From positions 65,596,867 to 65,660,866 of the forward strand of contig OZ020303.1 of assembly GCA_963971305.1 (NCBI GenBank): 64,000 nucleotides of DNA, read 5' to 3'. Below, piece by piece: positions 47,899 through 57,782 of this stretch; within the stretch, counting starts at the first letter, position 1; every line of letters starts with the position of its first letter. The notes under the pieces were generated by a model. It saw nothing but the letters and a program-made list of their open reading frames with translations. It searched no databases and was not told the DNA's origin. This stretch comes from Arcuatula senhousia (taxonomy: Eukaryota > Mollusca > Bivalvia > Mytilida > Mytilidae). The translations under genes and the position numbers were made by a program.

Positions 47899-49179
47899 TC
47901 AAACCATCATGATGTCTGCAGGCTGAAGACATGGTGTCGGAAACTGCTCTGCTGTGGGGGCCATCTTTCTGAATTTCTCCATCTGAAACCAAGAAATAGC
48001 ATCTGCGATATTATTATTCACACCTGGAATATGCTTAGCATGAATGACGTAATTATGAACTGCTGAATGATATGTTAACTTTCGCATCAACTTCATAATA
48101 CTTAAAACTTTTGAACGACCTTTATTGATGATTTCCACAGTTGACATGTTATCACAATAGAATAGTATACGCATACGACACCACTGATGGCCCCACAGCA
48201 CACATGCCATAACGATCGGATATAACTCGAAAAAAGCCATAGAGGTTTGTTCCTCTTGAATCAAAGACTGTGGAAAATAGCCTTGGAACCATTTATTTTG
48301 AAAATAACCTGCAAAAGCGGTATCAGTGGAATCGGTAAACAACATTATATCTGCTGCTGATGTAATCTGATCATTTAAAAAGAATGATACGTCATTCCTT
48401 CCTTTCAGGAAAATTGACCACATATTTAAATCCGCCTTGCATGCACTATTAAGATATACATGATGTGATAATTTAGATACTGTAGTTGACAACTTGATCA
48501 AGTACGAAATAAATGATCGCCCAGGGTGAATGACGCGACATGCAAAATTAAGATGACCAAGTAGACTCAGAAGTTCACGTTTCGTACACGATGACTTTCT
48601 ACTGAAGTTTTCCACAATTTCTGAAATGCGTTGAACTTTCTCAGGAGGTAAACGCGCTTTCATCCTCAAAGAATCGAGTAGAATTCCAAGGTATTCTACG
48701 CATGTAACAGGCCCTTCGGTTTTCTTTTCAGACAAAGGTATACCTAACTCATTAAAAATGTTCAGAAAAATTGACATAATATTATATGCATCATCGAAAG
48801 GAGAAACAATGACGAGAAAATCATCTAACAAATGTAATATATGATCGATACCATAATTATTCTCAGCTATCCAACAAATTGCAATGGATAAATAATCGAA
48901 AATCTTTGGACTTGAACGACTTCCAAAAACAAGGCGGTTGAAAAAATAATATTTGTCCTCCCATTTAACGCAATGATAAGGCCACATATCCGGAGACAAC
49001 GGCATAACTTTAAAAGCATCTGTAATGTCAGTCTTAATAAGTAAAGCTCCGGGACCAATAGATTTAATAATCTTTATAGCGTCATCAATTTTAACATAAG
49101 TTAACAAAAAATCTTCTTTGTTTATCAACTCATTAAGACTAGGGTTTTCGGCATAATCATGTGGCGCTGACAAGTCCAC
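47899..49179 (-). pseudogene. RT / RNase H of Ngaro-like element
   Basis: A 426-codon open frame. RT residues: KTDITDAF with D51 as first catalytic Asp, and LLDDF (117-121) with the other two. RNase H residues: D283 (FTDST), E318 (FFELY), D343 (YCDN), H383 and D393 (NIADA). The usual Arg of the ADALSR motif is Trp here (W397). The catalytic set is present, but the N-terminal part of RT lies in another phase (49229-49549) after a frameshift near 49,240, so a full enzyme is not encoded. Confidence 0.82.
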
Positions 49180-49228
49180 AATCAGTCTCTTTTTCTTGCT
49201 ATATTTACTTTCTGCGACACCAATTGGA

Positions 49229-49549
49229 TTAACTCGAAATGAAGAAATATTTCAATAATTCAATATCAATTAAATCGTTGACTGCTTGTTTATTTTGTAA
49301 AGCAGAACGAAGATTTTTACATTCAATAGAATTAACAGGTAAATTAGACAATCCTGTGTGAAAACCATATCTTAGACCAGAAATCAAATACTGTTTAAAT
49401 TTATCATCCGGATAATTACGTAACTCGTTTTCTAAAGTATCTATCCTAACCGGTGTCTGAACAGTGTATTGACAGTTCATTTCTTGGATAGAAACTGGGT
49501 CCCGTTCCGTTGAGACCCAGCTTGGTCGTTTTTTGTCTGATTCAAACAT
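49229..49549 (-). pseudogene. RT N-terminal segment of Ngaro-like element
   Basis: A 106-codon frame with PVRIDTLENELRNYPDDKF and YLISGLRYGFHTGL, the pre-RT region I associate with Ngaro-type polyproteins. It overlaps the gag C-terminal frame by 73 nt, which could be a natural gag-pol overlap. Its 3' end breaks by frameshift just before the RT core, where the alternative phase reads through the KKRLIVDLSAP region. Confidence 0.6.
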
Positions 49550-50070
49550 GTGCTTTTTGGGTGATCTCCCTTACAAACAATGCACACATGTTGGTTTCGA
49601 CAGTGTTTATTATTGCATCCTTTAACACCATTAAAGTTATTGCATATTTCCTTGCCGTTAAAAAGTACTCTTTCCCTGCCATACATGTCTTTGTCGTCCA
49701 TCCTTTTGCCATATCTCTGGTTAACATGGTGAAGGCTCAAATGGCAAAAATTGGCAGCATGAAATGGACTACCACAGAAGGTACATGAGTTAGTTTTGGA
49801 ATTCGCAAAGATATTGCAGAACAAAGTGTTATTGCGAATTGACCAGTCTATGACAATGTTATTGTAAGTAAGATGGGCAGCTGCATCTAAAGAAAACTTC
49901 TTATGAGACTCATAGAACCCATTTCCTGGATATCTAGTGGCCATATCGATAATGTCACGTTCATACAAGTCAAGTTCTTGTCTATAAGGACGTTCAGAGC
50001 ACATAATATTCTTGTATATACCAAAGGCTTGAATAAATTCACCCAATGTCATCACCCTCGACGGTTTCAA
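49477..50070 (-). pseudogene. Gag-like C-terminal part with zinc motifs, Ngaro-like element
   Basis: A 197-codon frame. In order it carries a CCHC knuckle (CTFCGSPFHAANFC, C-x2-C-x4-H-x4-C), a CCCH-type motif (C-x8-C-x4-C-x3-H around GVKGCNNKHC) and a short CCHC variant (CIVCKGDHPKSTC). Such motifs bind RNA or single-stranded DNA in retroelement gag proteins. The upstream region (EFIQAFGIYKNIM) is a helical gag-like segment. A single frameshift near 50,050 separates it from the N-terminal frame. Confidence 0.75.
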
Positions 50071-50890
50071 TGACTCCTGAACCTGTATAGTAAGGTATTA
50101 GTAGGGTAGCCAGATTTACGTCCCTACCTGATATAATGTTTCTTCTGATTGTGGTAGAAACGGACTCCACGAACGGCAAAGATTCTGCAGAGTATCCTCT
50201 GGATGTTGGGGCCAAGTTTCCCCTGCGAGCCTGCTCCTCACTACCTGCCGCTGCAGATGGTCTTGAGTTACCTGCTTTGAGGGCAGAGTAGGCAGTGTCT
50301 AAATTATAGCTCAGTATGTGATCGGCCGCATTTTCGACCTGATTTACACCTTGAGAAACGGAACTTGGGGCTGGTGAAGCTAGAGTCGGAGGGGTCAACG
50401 TTTCTGAAACATTTGAGGGATTAGAAATAGCATTAACTTTACTATTTAAATTAGACAGGCTTCTTTGCATAGTCTGTACCGTGTTCGTCATGTTAGTTTG
50501 GTAATTATGAATAGTTTCCGTGAGTCTGGAAACAAAATCCGTGAGCGTTTTCTCAGTATCAGACTGGGGGCGGCCATGATTGTTATTGTTTTCATTCACA
50601 ACTATCGGGTCCCGTGATTGCGCACTGCCTAATACGGAAATTACAGGTGACGCGGGATCTTGAAGAGTATCCATTCGCGGAGTTGTTGTGCTTTGTAAAA
50701 GATCTGAATCCATCCGCGATGTGTCTGTAGCTCTGTTGCGGAAAAGTCTAACCAAAGCCATGCGTCTCGCATTCTGTGGAAAATTAATGTTCCTTCGTCT
50801 CAGCTCGTCCTTTAATCGAGACAAGGTCCAGTTTTCTGGCAGCTCGGCGTCATAGTTTATTCTAGTTGTTTTGTTTCGTAATGGACCCAT
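50039..50890 (-). pseudogene. Gag-like N-terminal part with SAP-like motif, Ngaro-like element
   Basis: A 283-codon frame starting at the Met at 50890. Residues about 20-50 (WTLSRLKDELRRRNINFPQN, followed by ARRMALVRLF) fit a SAP-type helix-extended-helix motif, a DNA/RNA-binding fold. A long Ser/Thr/Asn-rich linker and a possible short coiled coil (about 110-155) follow. The frame ends at a stop after SGVIETVEGDD, where the C-terminal gag frame begins in another phase. Base composition is more GC-rich than the surroundings. Confidence 0.65.
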
Positions 50891-50960
50891 TGCTTGTAAA
50901 AGTTGCGGTCACGTTCACTAGCCAAACATACAGGCTCCTGAGTACACTAAAAATAATTAA

Positions 50961-51560
50961 TAACTCCGAATGTCAAATGACCGACACATGTCCCAACTAA
51001 ATAAGTTCGATATTCCCGAAAAAGCGTAAATTTAAATACTTAAATTAAAACAAAAGCAAAAAGTAGGTCATCTCATGATTCTCACGAGCGACAAACGTTC
51101 AAGAATATGTTAATTCCACATAAATCCGTTAAATAGAGGCGTAAAAAACGGCACTAAATGTTTAGGAAGTATAATCCCATATAGTTTGTAAATAAAAAAC
51201 GATGTTTTGGCGATTCAAAACAAATACATTAAGACAAAGTTTATGATAACACAAAGAACCCCTCTCACTTCACCAGCATCTAATTAAAACTAAAAATAAC
51301 CGAATTCCTATTGGCTCATCATACCTGACCTAATTACATTGGCCTGATGAGGTCACATCAGGGAAACAATAGATACTAACATGTATAAACTCTAATTTAA
51401 TTTATCCGTCTAAATTTCAAAATTGTCTAAACCCTAAGGTTCTTCCTACCCCAGACATAGGTTGAATATCTTAGTAATAATTTGGTTCCCCAGTTTGGTA
51501 TTTTTGGTTATACTATTCTATGCTCTTCATATTCATACATTGTTTGGCATTTTCAATATT
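50961..51560. other. Right flank of YR retroelement, no gene recognised
   Basis: Probably the element's 5' leader plus sequence of the ribozyme-bearing repeat. No match to the 46.3-kb hairpin array was seen, so the 5' boundary is undefined. Confidence 0.4.
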
Positions 51561-51569
51561 TTTGGTAGA

Positions 51570-51613
51570 GCGCCTCTGATGAGTCTTGAATAGACGAAAC
51601 GCGCGTCAGGCGT
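51570..51613 (+). ncRNA. Hammerhead ribozyme motif, minimal stem III (copy 1)
   Basis: The complete hammerhead core is present. Stem I is CGCCT (51571-51575) with AGGCG (51608-51612), plus a G-T pair outside. CTGATGA spans 51576-51582. Stem II is GTCT-TGAAT-AGAC (51583-51595). GAAA spans 51596-51599. A very short stem III (A-U, C-G, G-C with a two-base CG loop) leads to GTC, with predicted cleavage after C51607. Tiny stem III hammerheads are known from Penelope-like and retrozyme-type repeats in animals and are thought to cleave best as dimers. No Penelope RT is seen nearby. Confidence 0.8.
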
Positions 51614-51868
51614 AGCGAAATTTAATTGTCTGGAACTTTGTTGTCATTTTATTAATAAATTAAATTGCCTTCTATGAGACAAGGTTAGGATCAGATAAAT
51701 TTCAACATTGTCAGATTACCATTGATAGTGCTTATAATCACTATAGCTGTATTTTTTGTCGGTTGATTTTTCAACTTTTTCAAAATATAGGATAATTTGA
51801 AATTTGGAGGTTTTTTAAAAACTATAGAAATTGAGGAATACAATTATCATACACTGATAGTGCAGCTT

Positions 51869-52005
51869 AGGCCCCTGTTTCAAAAAAACATCTCAAATTG
51901 AGTATCCTCAAATCCTGAATCTGTTTACTCAAAATCTAACCAATCAAAAGTGTTGAAATTTGAGATGAGGAGAGATTTGAGGAGATGTTTTATGAAACTG
52001 GAGCC
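51869..52005. mobile_element. 137-bp palindromic MITE
   Basis: GGCCCCTGTTTCAAAAAAAC and its near inverse ending TTTTATGAAACTGGAGCC, with long internal pairing through ATCTCAAATTGAG and CTCCTCATCTCAAATTT (inverse). No coding capacity. Confidence 0.65.
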
Positions 52006-52280
52006 AGGTCTGGAGATTCGATTTGTAAATTGGTCGATTCACTCAGGAAAAAGATCTGCTTTTTCAGTTTAATTTGGCTTTTGCATGTTCAGATTCTCTT
52101 TCATAAATAATAGACTAATTTTAGCTTTGCATGTTTCACTTTAAAGAGTGTAATGTATATACCTATTCTTGGGAGACTTATAAGAAATATATTTCAACAG
52201 CTAATTATTTGCTTTGGATAATTACCAATGGTTTTGTGTTTTCTCAGAGTAGTTTGTATTTTAATAACCACTAAAGATGT

Positions 52281-52589
52281 TGAAAAGTTTTGTGAGCACC
52301 TCCATATCTCAAGAACTATAGGTCCTAGGTTGATGAAACTTGGTATACATATGCCCCAGTAGTAGCTTAGCACAGTTGCATCCCCATCTTTTGACCTTGA
52401 CCTTGATTTTCCGGTTGAGTGACTTTGATTATTTTTATTGCATATATTTGCAATGTTTAAGTTCTATAAACATCTTTTTATCTCAGAAACTGAAAATCCA
52501 TGTAAATTCAAAATATAGTGGAAGTAAGAAAGAATAATTGTTTCTGATGGTGCGGGCAGGCGAGACATACTTTAGTGTAAACTCTTGTT
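52281..52589 (+). mobile_element. HINE family C, 5'-truncated single unit
   Basis: Contains one family C unit and the family C 3' end (GCAGGCGAGACATACTTTAG, then CTTG at 52584-52587). The 5' GTCTCGCCTGC is missing. Sequence is very close to the copy at 36.2-37.1 kb. Confidence 0.75.
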
Positions 52590-53699
52590 TACAACTTTGA
52601 GATGAGATGAGGTTGATGATGTTTAACTTTACAAAATTCTCAATATTTTGTTAGCATGTCTTATGAAAATAACAAGATTCCTAACATATATGTACTGAGT
52701 ACATTTTAGGAAGGCACTGACTTTATTCTTAAGTCAAAGCATCGCCATTATGCCTCATCTCCGTAATTATCCAATCTTTCTGAATTTATATACATTTTGT
52801 TGTGTTATCATTGTCTATCATCTTCCACCAATGGGGATCAGTTTTATGACAAACCTATGAAGCTAATGATTCATTGGAATAAATGTTATTGTCCTTGCCA
52901 GGGATTACAATGAAATGTCTATTGTGCAGATTGTTGTCATCTTTGATTTCAATAGTCTGTAGGTGGTATTGTTTTGGTTCTGACTTTGTGCAAAAGTTGG
53001 ACAGACTGAACTACTACAGAATGGCTTTCAGAACACAACTTTTAAACAGCTTGAAAGAATTTCTTGAAACTTACTTCCATTAAAGACTATAAGGTGAGGA
53101 GAGATGCACATGGATTTTGGAGTCTTAAGGCCAAAGGTTACGATCACAAGTTTTGTGAGCAATGGGTGGGGGTCGCATGGTCACCTTGAGCCACTAAGTG
53201 TCCTTGTTCTTTACACAGTGAAATAATATACAAGAATAAAAGAACTCTTTTTGTTGGTTCATGTCTCATATTATGTTCAGTATACACATGTTCATTGTGC
53301 ATAATTTTGTGATGATGATACTTTTTGTCTGGATACATGAAGTAAACTCTGGTTAAATTTTTAGCTGACAACAGCAATGAAGTATGACTTTAAATTCCTT
53401 TTGGAATTAAATTTCTTATAAGTCACATCTCATATTGTTCTTTATCTTTCTTGGGAGTTGAATAACCCAGAAATAAGCTTCAATTTCATTATCTTTTTTA
53501 CAACCGGGCAAGAAAAGATTCATTTACAAAAAGTCATTGAAGGCTTATCATTATTAATGGTCATTAGGGGAAATACAACTGGCATTTTATACCAAATTAT
53601 CTTTTTTATTTGGTTATGTTTGAAATTATAAAAAAAAAGATAGCTGGGTCAAGAAAATTTTCAAGGTAAAAAAAGAATATATGTTGTATCTGGGTTAAC

Positions 53700-53910
53700 T
53701 ACTGTGGATTCATTTATTTTCGACGGTTCCAATTTTTGTGGTTTGATGAAAAAGGATCAGTTTGTGGATTATTAAATTTGTGGTTATAAAGACCGCAGTA
53801 TACAGATCAATGTTAAATTCTCTTTTCGTGGTGCATCAATTTTCGTGGGTAATGGCCATCCACGAAAACCACGAAATTGATGCCCGACAAATAATAATGA
53901 AACCGCAGTA
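53700..53910. mobile_element. TACTGTGGATTCATT MITE, copy 1
   Basis: Starts TACTGTGGATTCATTTATTT and ends AATAATGAAACCGCAGTA, its inverse. Inner inverted pairs include TTTTCGTGG and CCACGAAAA. Two more copies lie at 57.6 and 59.8 kb. Confidence 0.75.
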
Positions 53911-54067
53911 TGAGAAGATTATCTATGAACTTCAATGTTCATATGTCATGTAAAAAGAATGATATTAAAATTTTTGGTGATGAGACTTTCAAAGCAAGTT
54001 ACAAAAACCCATTATAGAATGTGTAGTACCCTTACAATTTCAGTGGTTTAAAAATGCTTAATTCTAT

Positions 54068-54440
54068 CCCTGCTTCAAAGAAGAGGGATTTGCCTGATTA
54101 CCGTTGTCCATCCACTATATAACTTTCGTAACAGTTTTCTCATCAACTGCAAATCACAGTGGCTTGATATTTAATATTTAGCTTCTGAACGAAGTCCTTT
54201 TGTGTGAGTACCGAAATTAAGTCTATGTGATATCTACTTCCTGTTTAACAACTTGTAAATTTTCAAGATTACTGGTCAATTGTTGAAATATTTTCGTAGC
54301 AGTTTCTCTGCAACTGTTCATCACAGGGACTTGGTATTTTGTATAAAGAATTCAGTATGATTTCCTTCTTTATGATAACCCAAATTAGGTCTGTCAGATA
54401 TCTATTTCCTGTTTACTGACAGTTAATTTTGGGGGTAGCA
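54068..54440 (+). mobile_element. HINE fragment, two diverged units
   Basis: ATCCCTGCTTCAAAGAAGAGGG-type 5' hairpin remnant, a short GTCCATCC tract, then two units of about 165 bp with CTTCCTGTTTAACAACTTG and TTCCTGTTTACTGACAGTT. The 3' end is not clear. The core resembles families D and E despite a different terminus. Confidence 0.55.
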
Positions 54441-54992
54441 TGTAGAAATGGCTCACATATTCCTTGCTTTCCATAAGGACACAACCAGGGGCAATATTCA
54501 GATACATACAGCATATCTGATAGACTGAATTGATTTCCTAGAACTTTTTAATTTTTATTTTGGACTGAAAGAAAACATTTGTCTTTTTTACTGAAATGAT
54601 CTCCTGTCATGACATTACATCTCATGGGGTTTGTACTTGACTACGTTGAACCATCATGACTGTCTCTTTATTTCATTGTAATTTATTACTGTGTCGATGA
54701 GACTAGGTTAGGATCAGATACATCTCAACATTGTTATCTTACCCTCAGTAGTGTTGTAATCACTATTGTTGTATTGTTCCCCGTGCTTCAGTTGTATGCT
54801 CTAATATATTTTCGAGTATTGGAATATGTGTTGGAAAGACACAGTTAACATATTTCCAAAATTTGACAACATTTAGCTGTTTCTTTAAAAAATTATAAAT
54901 TTATCTGTTTGGTCATTGTTGTAATATTTTTTGGCATTTTTTTGTAATCAAATCTAATATTCTACCGGTTTTCCAAGTTTTCTACTCATAGC

Positions 54993-55030
54993 GTGTCTGA
55001 TGAAGGTTTTTCCAGAAAAGCGCTTCACAC
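54993..55030 (+). ncRNA. Hammerhead ribozyme motif, diverged (copy 2)
   Basis: Stem I is GTGT (54993-54996) with ACAC (55027-55030). CTGATGA spans 54997-55003 and GAAA 55015-55018. Stem III is A-U, A-U, G-C with a two-base CG loop, leading to TTC and predicted cleavage after C55026. Stem II is weak (GG/CC with an A-A mismatch next to the core, loop TTTTT). Stem I and one stem III pair differ from copy 1 in a compensating way. The motif is probably slow or inactive because of stem II. Confidence 0.55.
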
Positions 55031-55142
55031 ACAGTGCAATTTTGCTTTTGTACATTTATACTGAATATGTGGATAGTGTCTTTTTGGCACATATTCCATA
55101 TTCTTTTGTTTTTAATATTATATGTCTGGTTTATACAAAAGT

Positions 55143-55553
55143 TATACCCCCACTTGTAAGACAGGGGCTATATTGCAATCACCTTGTCTGTCTGTCCATC
55201 TGGTACAATATCTCAGTTTCTACTGAAGGGATCGATTTCAAATTTGGTAGACAGTTTTAACATGATGGGATGTATATTTTCTATACTTTTAAGGTCAGTT
55301 GGTGATCTGCTTCCTGTTTTCCGAGCTGACTTGAATTATTTAAGGCTCAAAAACTGAAAAATTTTCAAAACAAATTTCTCGGCTTCTACTGAAGGGATTA
55401 ATTTTATACATGTATTTGGTACACAGCTTCAGCATAATGATATGTATTTGTGCCTCAATCCCCTTGCCAAGTCAGTTGCTTATAATCTAGTTCTTGTTTT
55501 CTGAATGGTTGATTGGGGGTATGCTTAGCAGGACCAAATAGTAACCCCTTGTT
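55143..55553 (+). mobile_element. HINE family B, second copy
   Basis: TATACCCCCACTTG at the 5' end, two units (TCAAATTTGGTAGACAG), GATTGGGGGTATGCTTAGCA and CTTG at 55548-55551. More diverged than the copy at 12.9 kb. Confidence 0.75.
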
Positions 55554-56084
55554 TTCTTTCAAAATGCAGTTAGTTGATTTGAAGATTTACACTGGAATTG
55601 TAGCTATAGATCTGCTGTTGACTGAATCATTCAGGAAAAAGATCTGCTTTTTATGGTTTAATTGGGCATTTGTATGTTTAGATTTTCTTCCAAACAATGG
55701 ACTAATTTTAGCTTTGCATGTTCCTATGTATTCTTGGGAGATTCATTGTTTGCTCTAGATTATTACCAAGGGTATATATAGTGTTATTTCAGTGTTTTCT
55801 CATTTGCCTCCCAAGATTATTATTTTTCTTTCTCTTGACAAGTTTTTACAACTCTTAGGGATCATCATGGATGAGGTTGATTGTGTATACTTTACAAAAT
55901 GCTCAATATTTTGTTTGCATGTCTTGTTATAGGTGTCTGACATTCTTTGCATATATAAACTATTGTATAATGACTTTGCACCTGTTAAAATCAAGACATT
56001 GCAAGAATACAGATATAATCCTTAAAATTGTAGTCAATCTGGGTGTTCATAGTGTGACTTAAGGGCAATGTCCTCTGCAGTGAG

Positions 56085-56225
56085 TATTAAAACACGCCCT
56101 GTGCATTAAAGTGGGTGGTGCAGCCCATGACACATCACTTAGTGTGAATTGTACAAACCAGTATTAGCAGGAACCATCTCTCACCAAATGGTGGCTCTGG
56201 TCAGAATTAGGGAGACTGTTTGAAA
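56085..56225. repeat. Possible decayed piece related to DIRS right end
   Basis: CAGCCCATGACACATCACTT, GTATTAGCAGGAACCATC and GGCTCTGGTCAGAATTAGGG loosely follow the order of CAGCCCATGACACACCACCG, GTGTTAGCTGCTCC and GGTACTGGTCGGAATTCTGG at 9119-9224. Weak match. Confidence 0.3.
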
Positions 56226-56227
56226 TA

Positions 56228-56811
56228 TACACCTGGAAAAAAGTTAAGCACCCCTAGACTTTTTATGCTTTTCGATGATTTGAAATAAGTTTTAATTTTC
56301 ATGGGTTTGGTCTGTTTTAATTCTTCAATATGTGACTGGAAGGATGTTAGCTTTCAGTTTAAAACATATTTTAGCCTGGAAAAGCGGGAGATAACTCTTT
56401 AGGAAATAAGACGCCAAACTGGTAGTAAAAAAACAAGGATTCCAGCAGTCAATCGTGCTAAAGGTGGATATATTCGAAATTGACTCTGACGATACAGTAT
56501 CAATCTGTTGATTATGATTTACCTTTTCGAGTGCGATTTGACAATGAATTAAAAGTTTCGAGCTTCAGGGGACCATACTTTTAGGAGACCATGTTAATGT
56601 ACAAAAGACATCTTTTTTGCAATGTCGTGTTATGTAAATAAACAATGTCTTTTTTGTTTGTTACAAACATGTTAAATTGTGATTAACAGTGCATATTTTA
56701 GTTTGCAATAAAAATTTACAATGATTATTAATTAAATAATGGTTAAAAAGTGTTTTGAAAATGTATGATTTTAAAAAATCATGGGGGTGCTTAACTTTTT
56801 TCCAGGCGTAT
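56228..56811. mobile_element. Tc1/mariner-like non-autonomous element
   Basis: The left end TATACACCTGGAAAAAAGTT and the right end inverse (AACTTTTTTCCAGGCGTATA) extend through AAGCACCCC/GGGGTGCTT, giving roughly 28-bp ends flanked by TA. About 580 bp, with no transposase frame. Confidence 0.75.
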
Positions 56812-57189
56812 AGTTTCAAGTAAATTACCACCAAATTTTTAATTTAGGAACTTGAAAAACATGAACATCTGTCTGATTTATGTTTGATATCTGCATAAAG
56901 AAATATATATATAATAATATGAAAATTTGTTTTAAAACTTTGTTTGAAGTAATTACATCAAAGATGTTTAAAGAGAATTCCATTATAGAGACAGAAGTGA
57001 AAAAAAATGTTTTAATATACAGGTTACACACCCAAAAATCACATGATAATATTTAAAATAACTTTAAAAAGACAAAACAAAGAGAGCTAAAATTCCAAGG
57101 TCATAGCAAAGCTTTCAATTTTTTAAAAGCAAATACTTTGCAAATTAGATGACTGCATGTTTGACTAACCCTAGCGTTGGTAAAAAAAA
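56812..57189. other. Nothing recognised
   Basis: AT-rich. The 68-codon minus frame is unsupported. Confidence 0.45.
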
Positions 57190-57392
57190 AAAACAAGGGG
57201 TACTGATGGGGCAGTCTGAATGTCAAAAGTACTAAAGAGCAAAGACAAAACCAATAAACACCAACGAGAACAGCACAAAGAAGCAGACAACACAAAAATA
57301 TAAAAACAACTGAATAGCAAACTCAAGTCATAACGAGACTAAACTGAGGTGCCCCGAAGAGTTAGCAGTTCCTGCTTGTTATAGCACACCGA
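57190..57392 (-). repeat. Dispersed repeat R, copy 5
   Basis: GGGGTACTGATGGGGCAGTC, CAATAAACACCAACGAGAAC and AGAGTTAGCAGTTCCTGCTT match the minus orientation of copy 3. Confidence 0.65.
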
Positions 57393-57573
57393 TCTTCTTT
57401 ATTAATCTTGATAACAATTATTTATCTGTGTTGTTTGAACTCTAAAAAAAGAAAGATGCTATTATGGTTACATATTGTTCTAATAAACGTGAAAAACCTA
57501 AAAATGGATTAACTGAAGACTTTCAAGTGCAATTTTTGAGAAAATTTAGTAGCAAATTATAAGTTATGTAAAT

Positions 57574-57782
57574 TACTGTATAATCATTTATTTTCGTGGG
57601 GAGAAAATTTCATGGTTTAGTGCCCAAAACTGAATTGGTGGGGACAAATTTTCGTGGATTTCTAATTTTGATACACAGTCTTTAACTGCATATTTTAAAT
57701 TCGTGGGGATTTAATTTCATTGATTTTTCTTACCCACGAAATAAACAAAATAAAATCCCCCACGAATATTTCTGCTTCTACA
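57574..57782. mobile_element. TACTGTGGATTCATT MITE, copy 2 (diverged)
   Basis: ACTGTATAATCATTTATTTT then CGTGGGG, with inverse CCCCCACGAATATTTCTGCT on the right. Several internal TTTTCGTGG boxes match the family. Confidence 0.6.

Larger units (their letters stand above)
46200..50960 (-). mobile_element. Decayed Ngaro-like tyrosine-recombinase retrotransposon
   Basis: Minus-strand order: gag-like protein with SAP-like N-terminus and three zinc motifs, RT/RNase H with an LDD box, then a tyrosine recombinase. Frameshifts (about 50,050; 49,240; 47,400) and two in-frame stops between RT and YR (about 47,885-47,898) make it non-functional. It differs from the DIRS element at 3.5-9.4 kb in having zinc fingers, no methyltransferase-like block, and YR downstream of RT in the same phase. 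Boundaries are approximate because terminal repeats were not identified. Confidence 0.75.
51660..54690. repeat. Ancient segmental duplication, unit 3
   Basis: It begins with GAGACAAGGTTAGGATCAGA (51677), matching GAGACTAGGTTAGGATCAGA at about 54,701. It then carries TCAGGAAAAAGATCTGCTTT (52044), TTATCATTGTCTATCATCTT (52808) and CATGACATTACATCTCATGG (54609), all shared with units 2 or 4. HINE C (52281-52589), a palindromic MITE and a MITE at 53700 are insertions private to this unit. Confidence 0.6.
54691..56050. repeat. Ancient segmental duplication, unit 4
   Basis: GAGACTAGGTTAGGATCAGA, TCAGGAAAAAGATCTGCTTT (55634) and TTACAAAATGCTCAATATTT (55891) match units 2 and 3. It is interrupted by hammerhead copy 2 and HINE B2. 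Confidence 0.55.

Noticed and set aside
53762..53953. 63-codon plus frame
   Set aside because: It lies almost wholly within a non-coding MITE.
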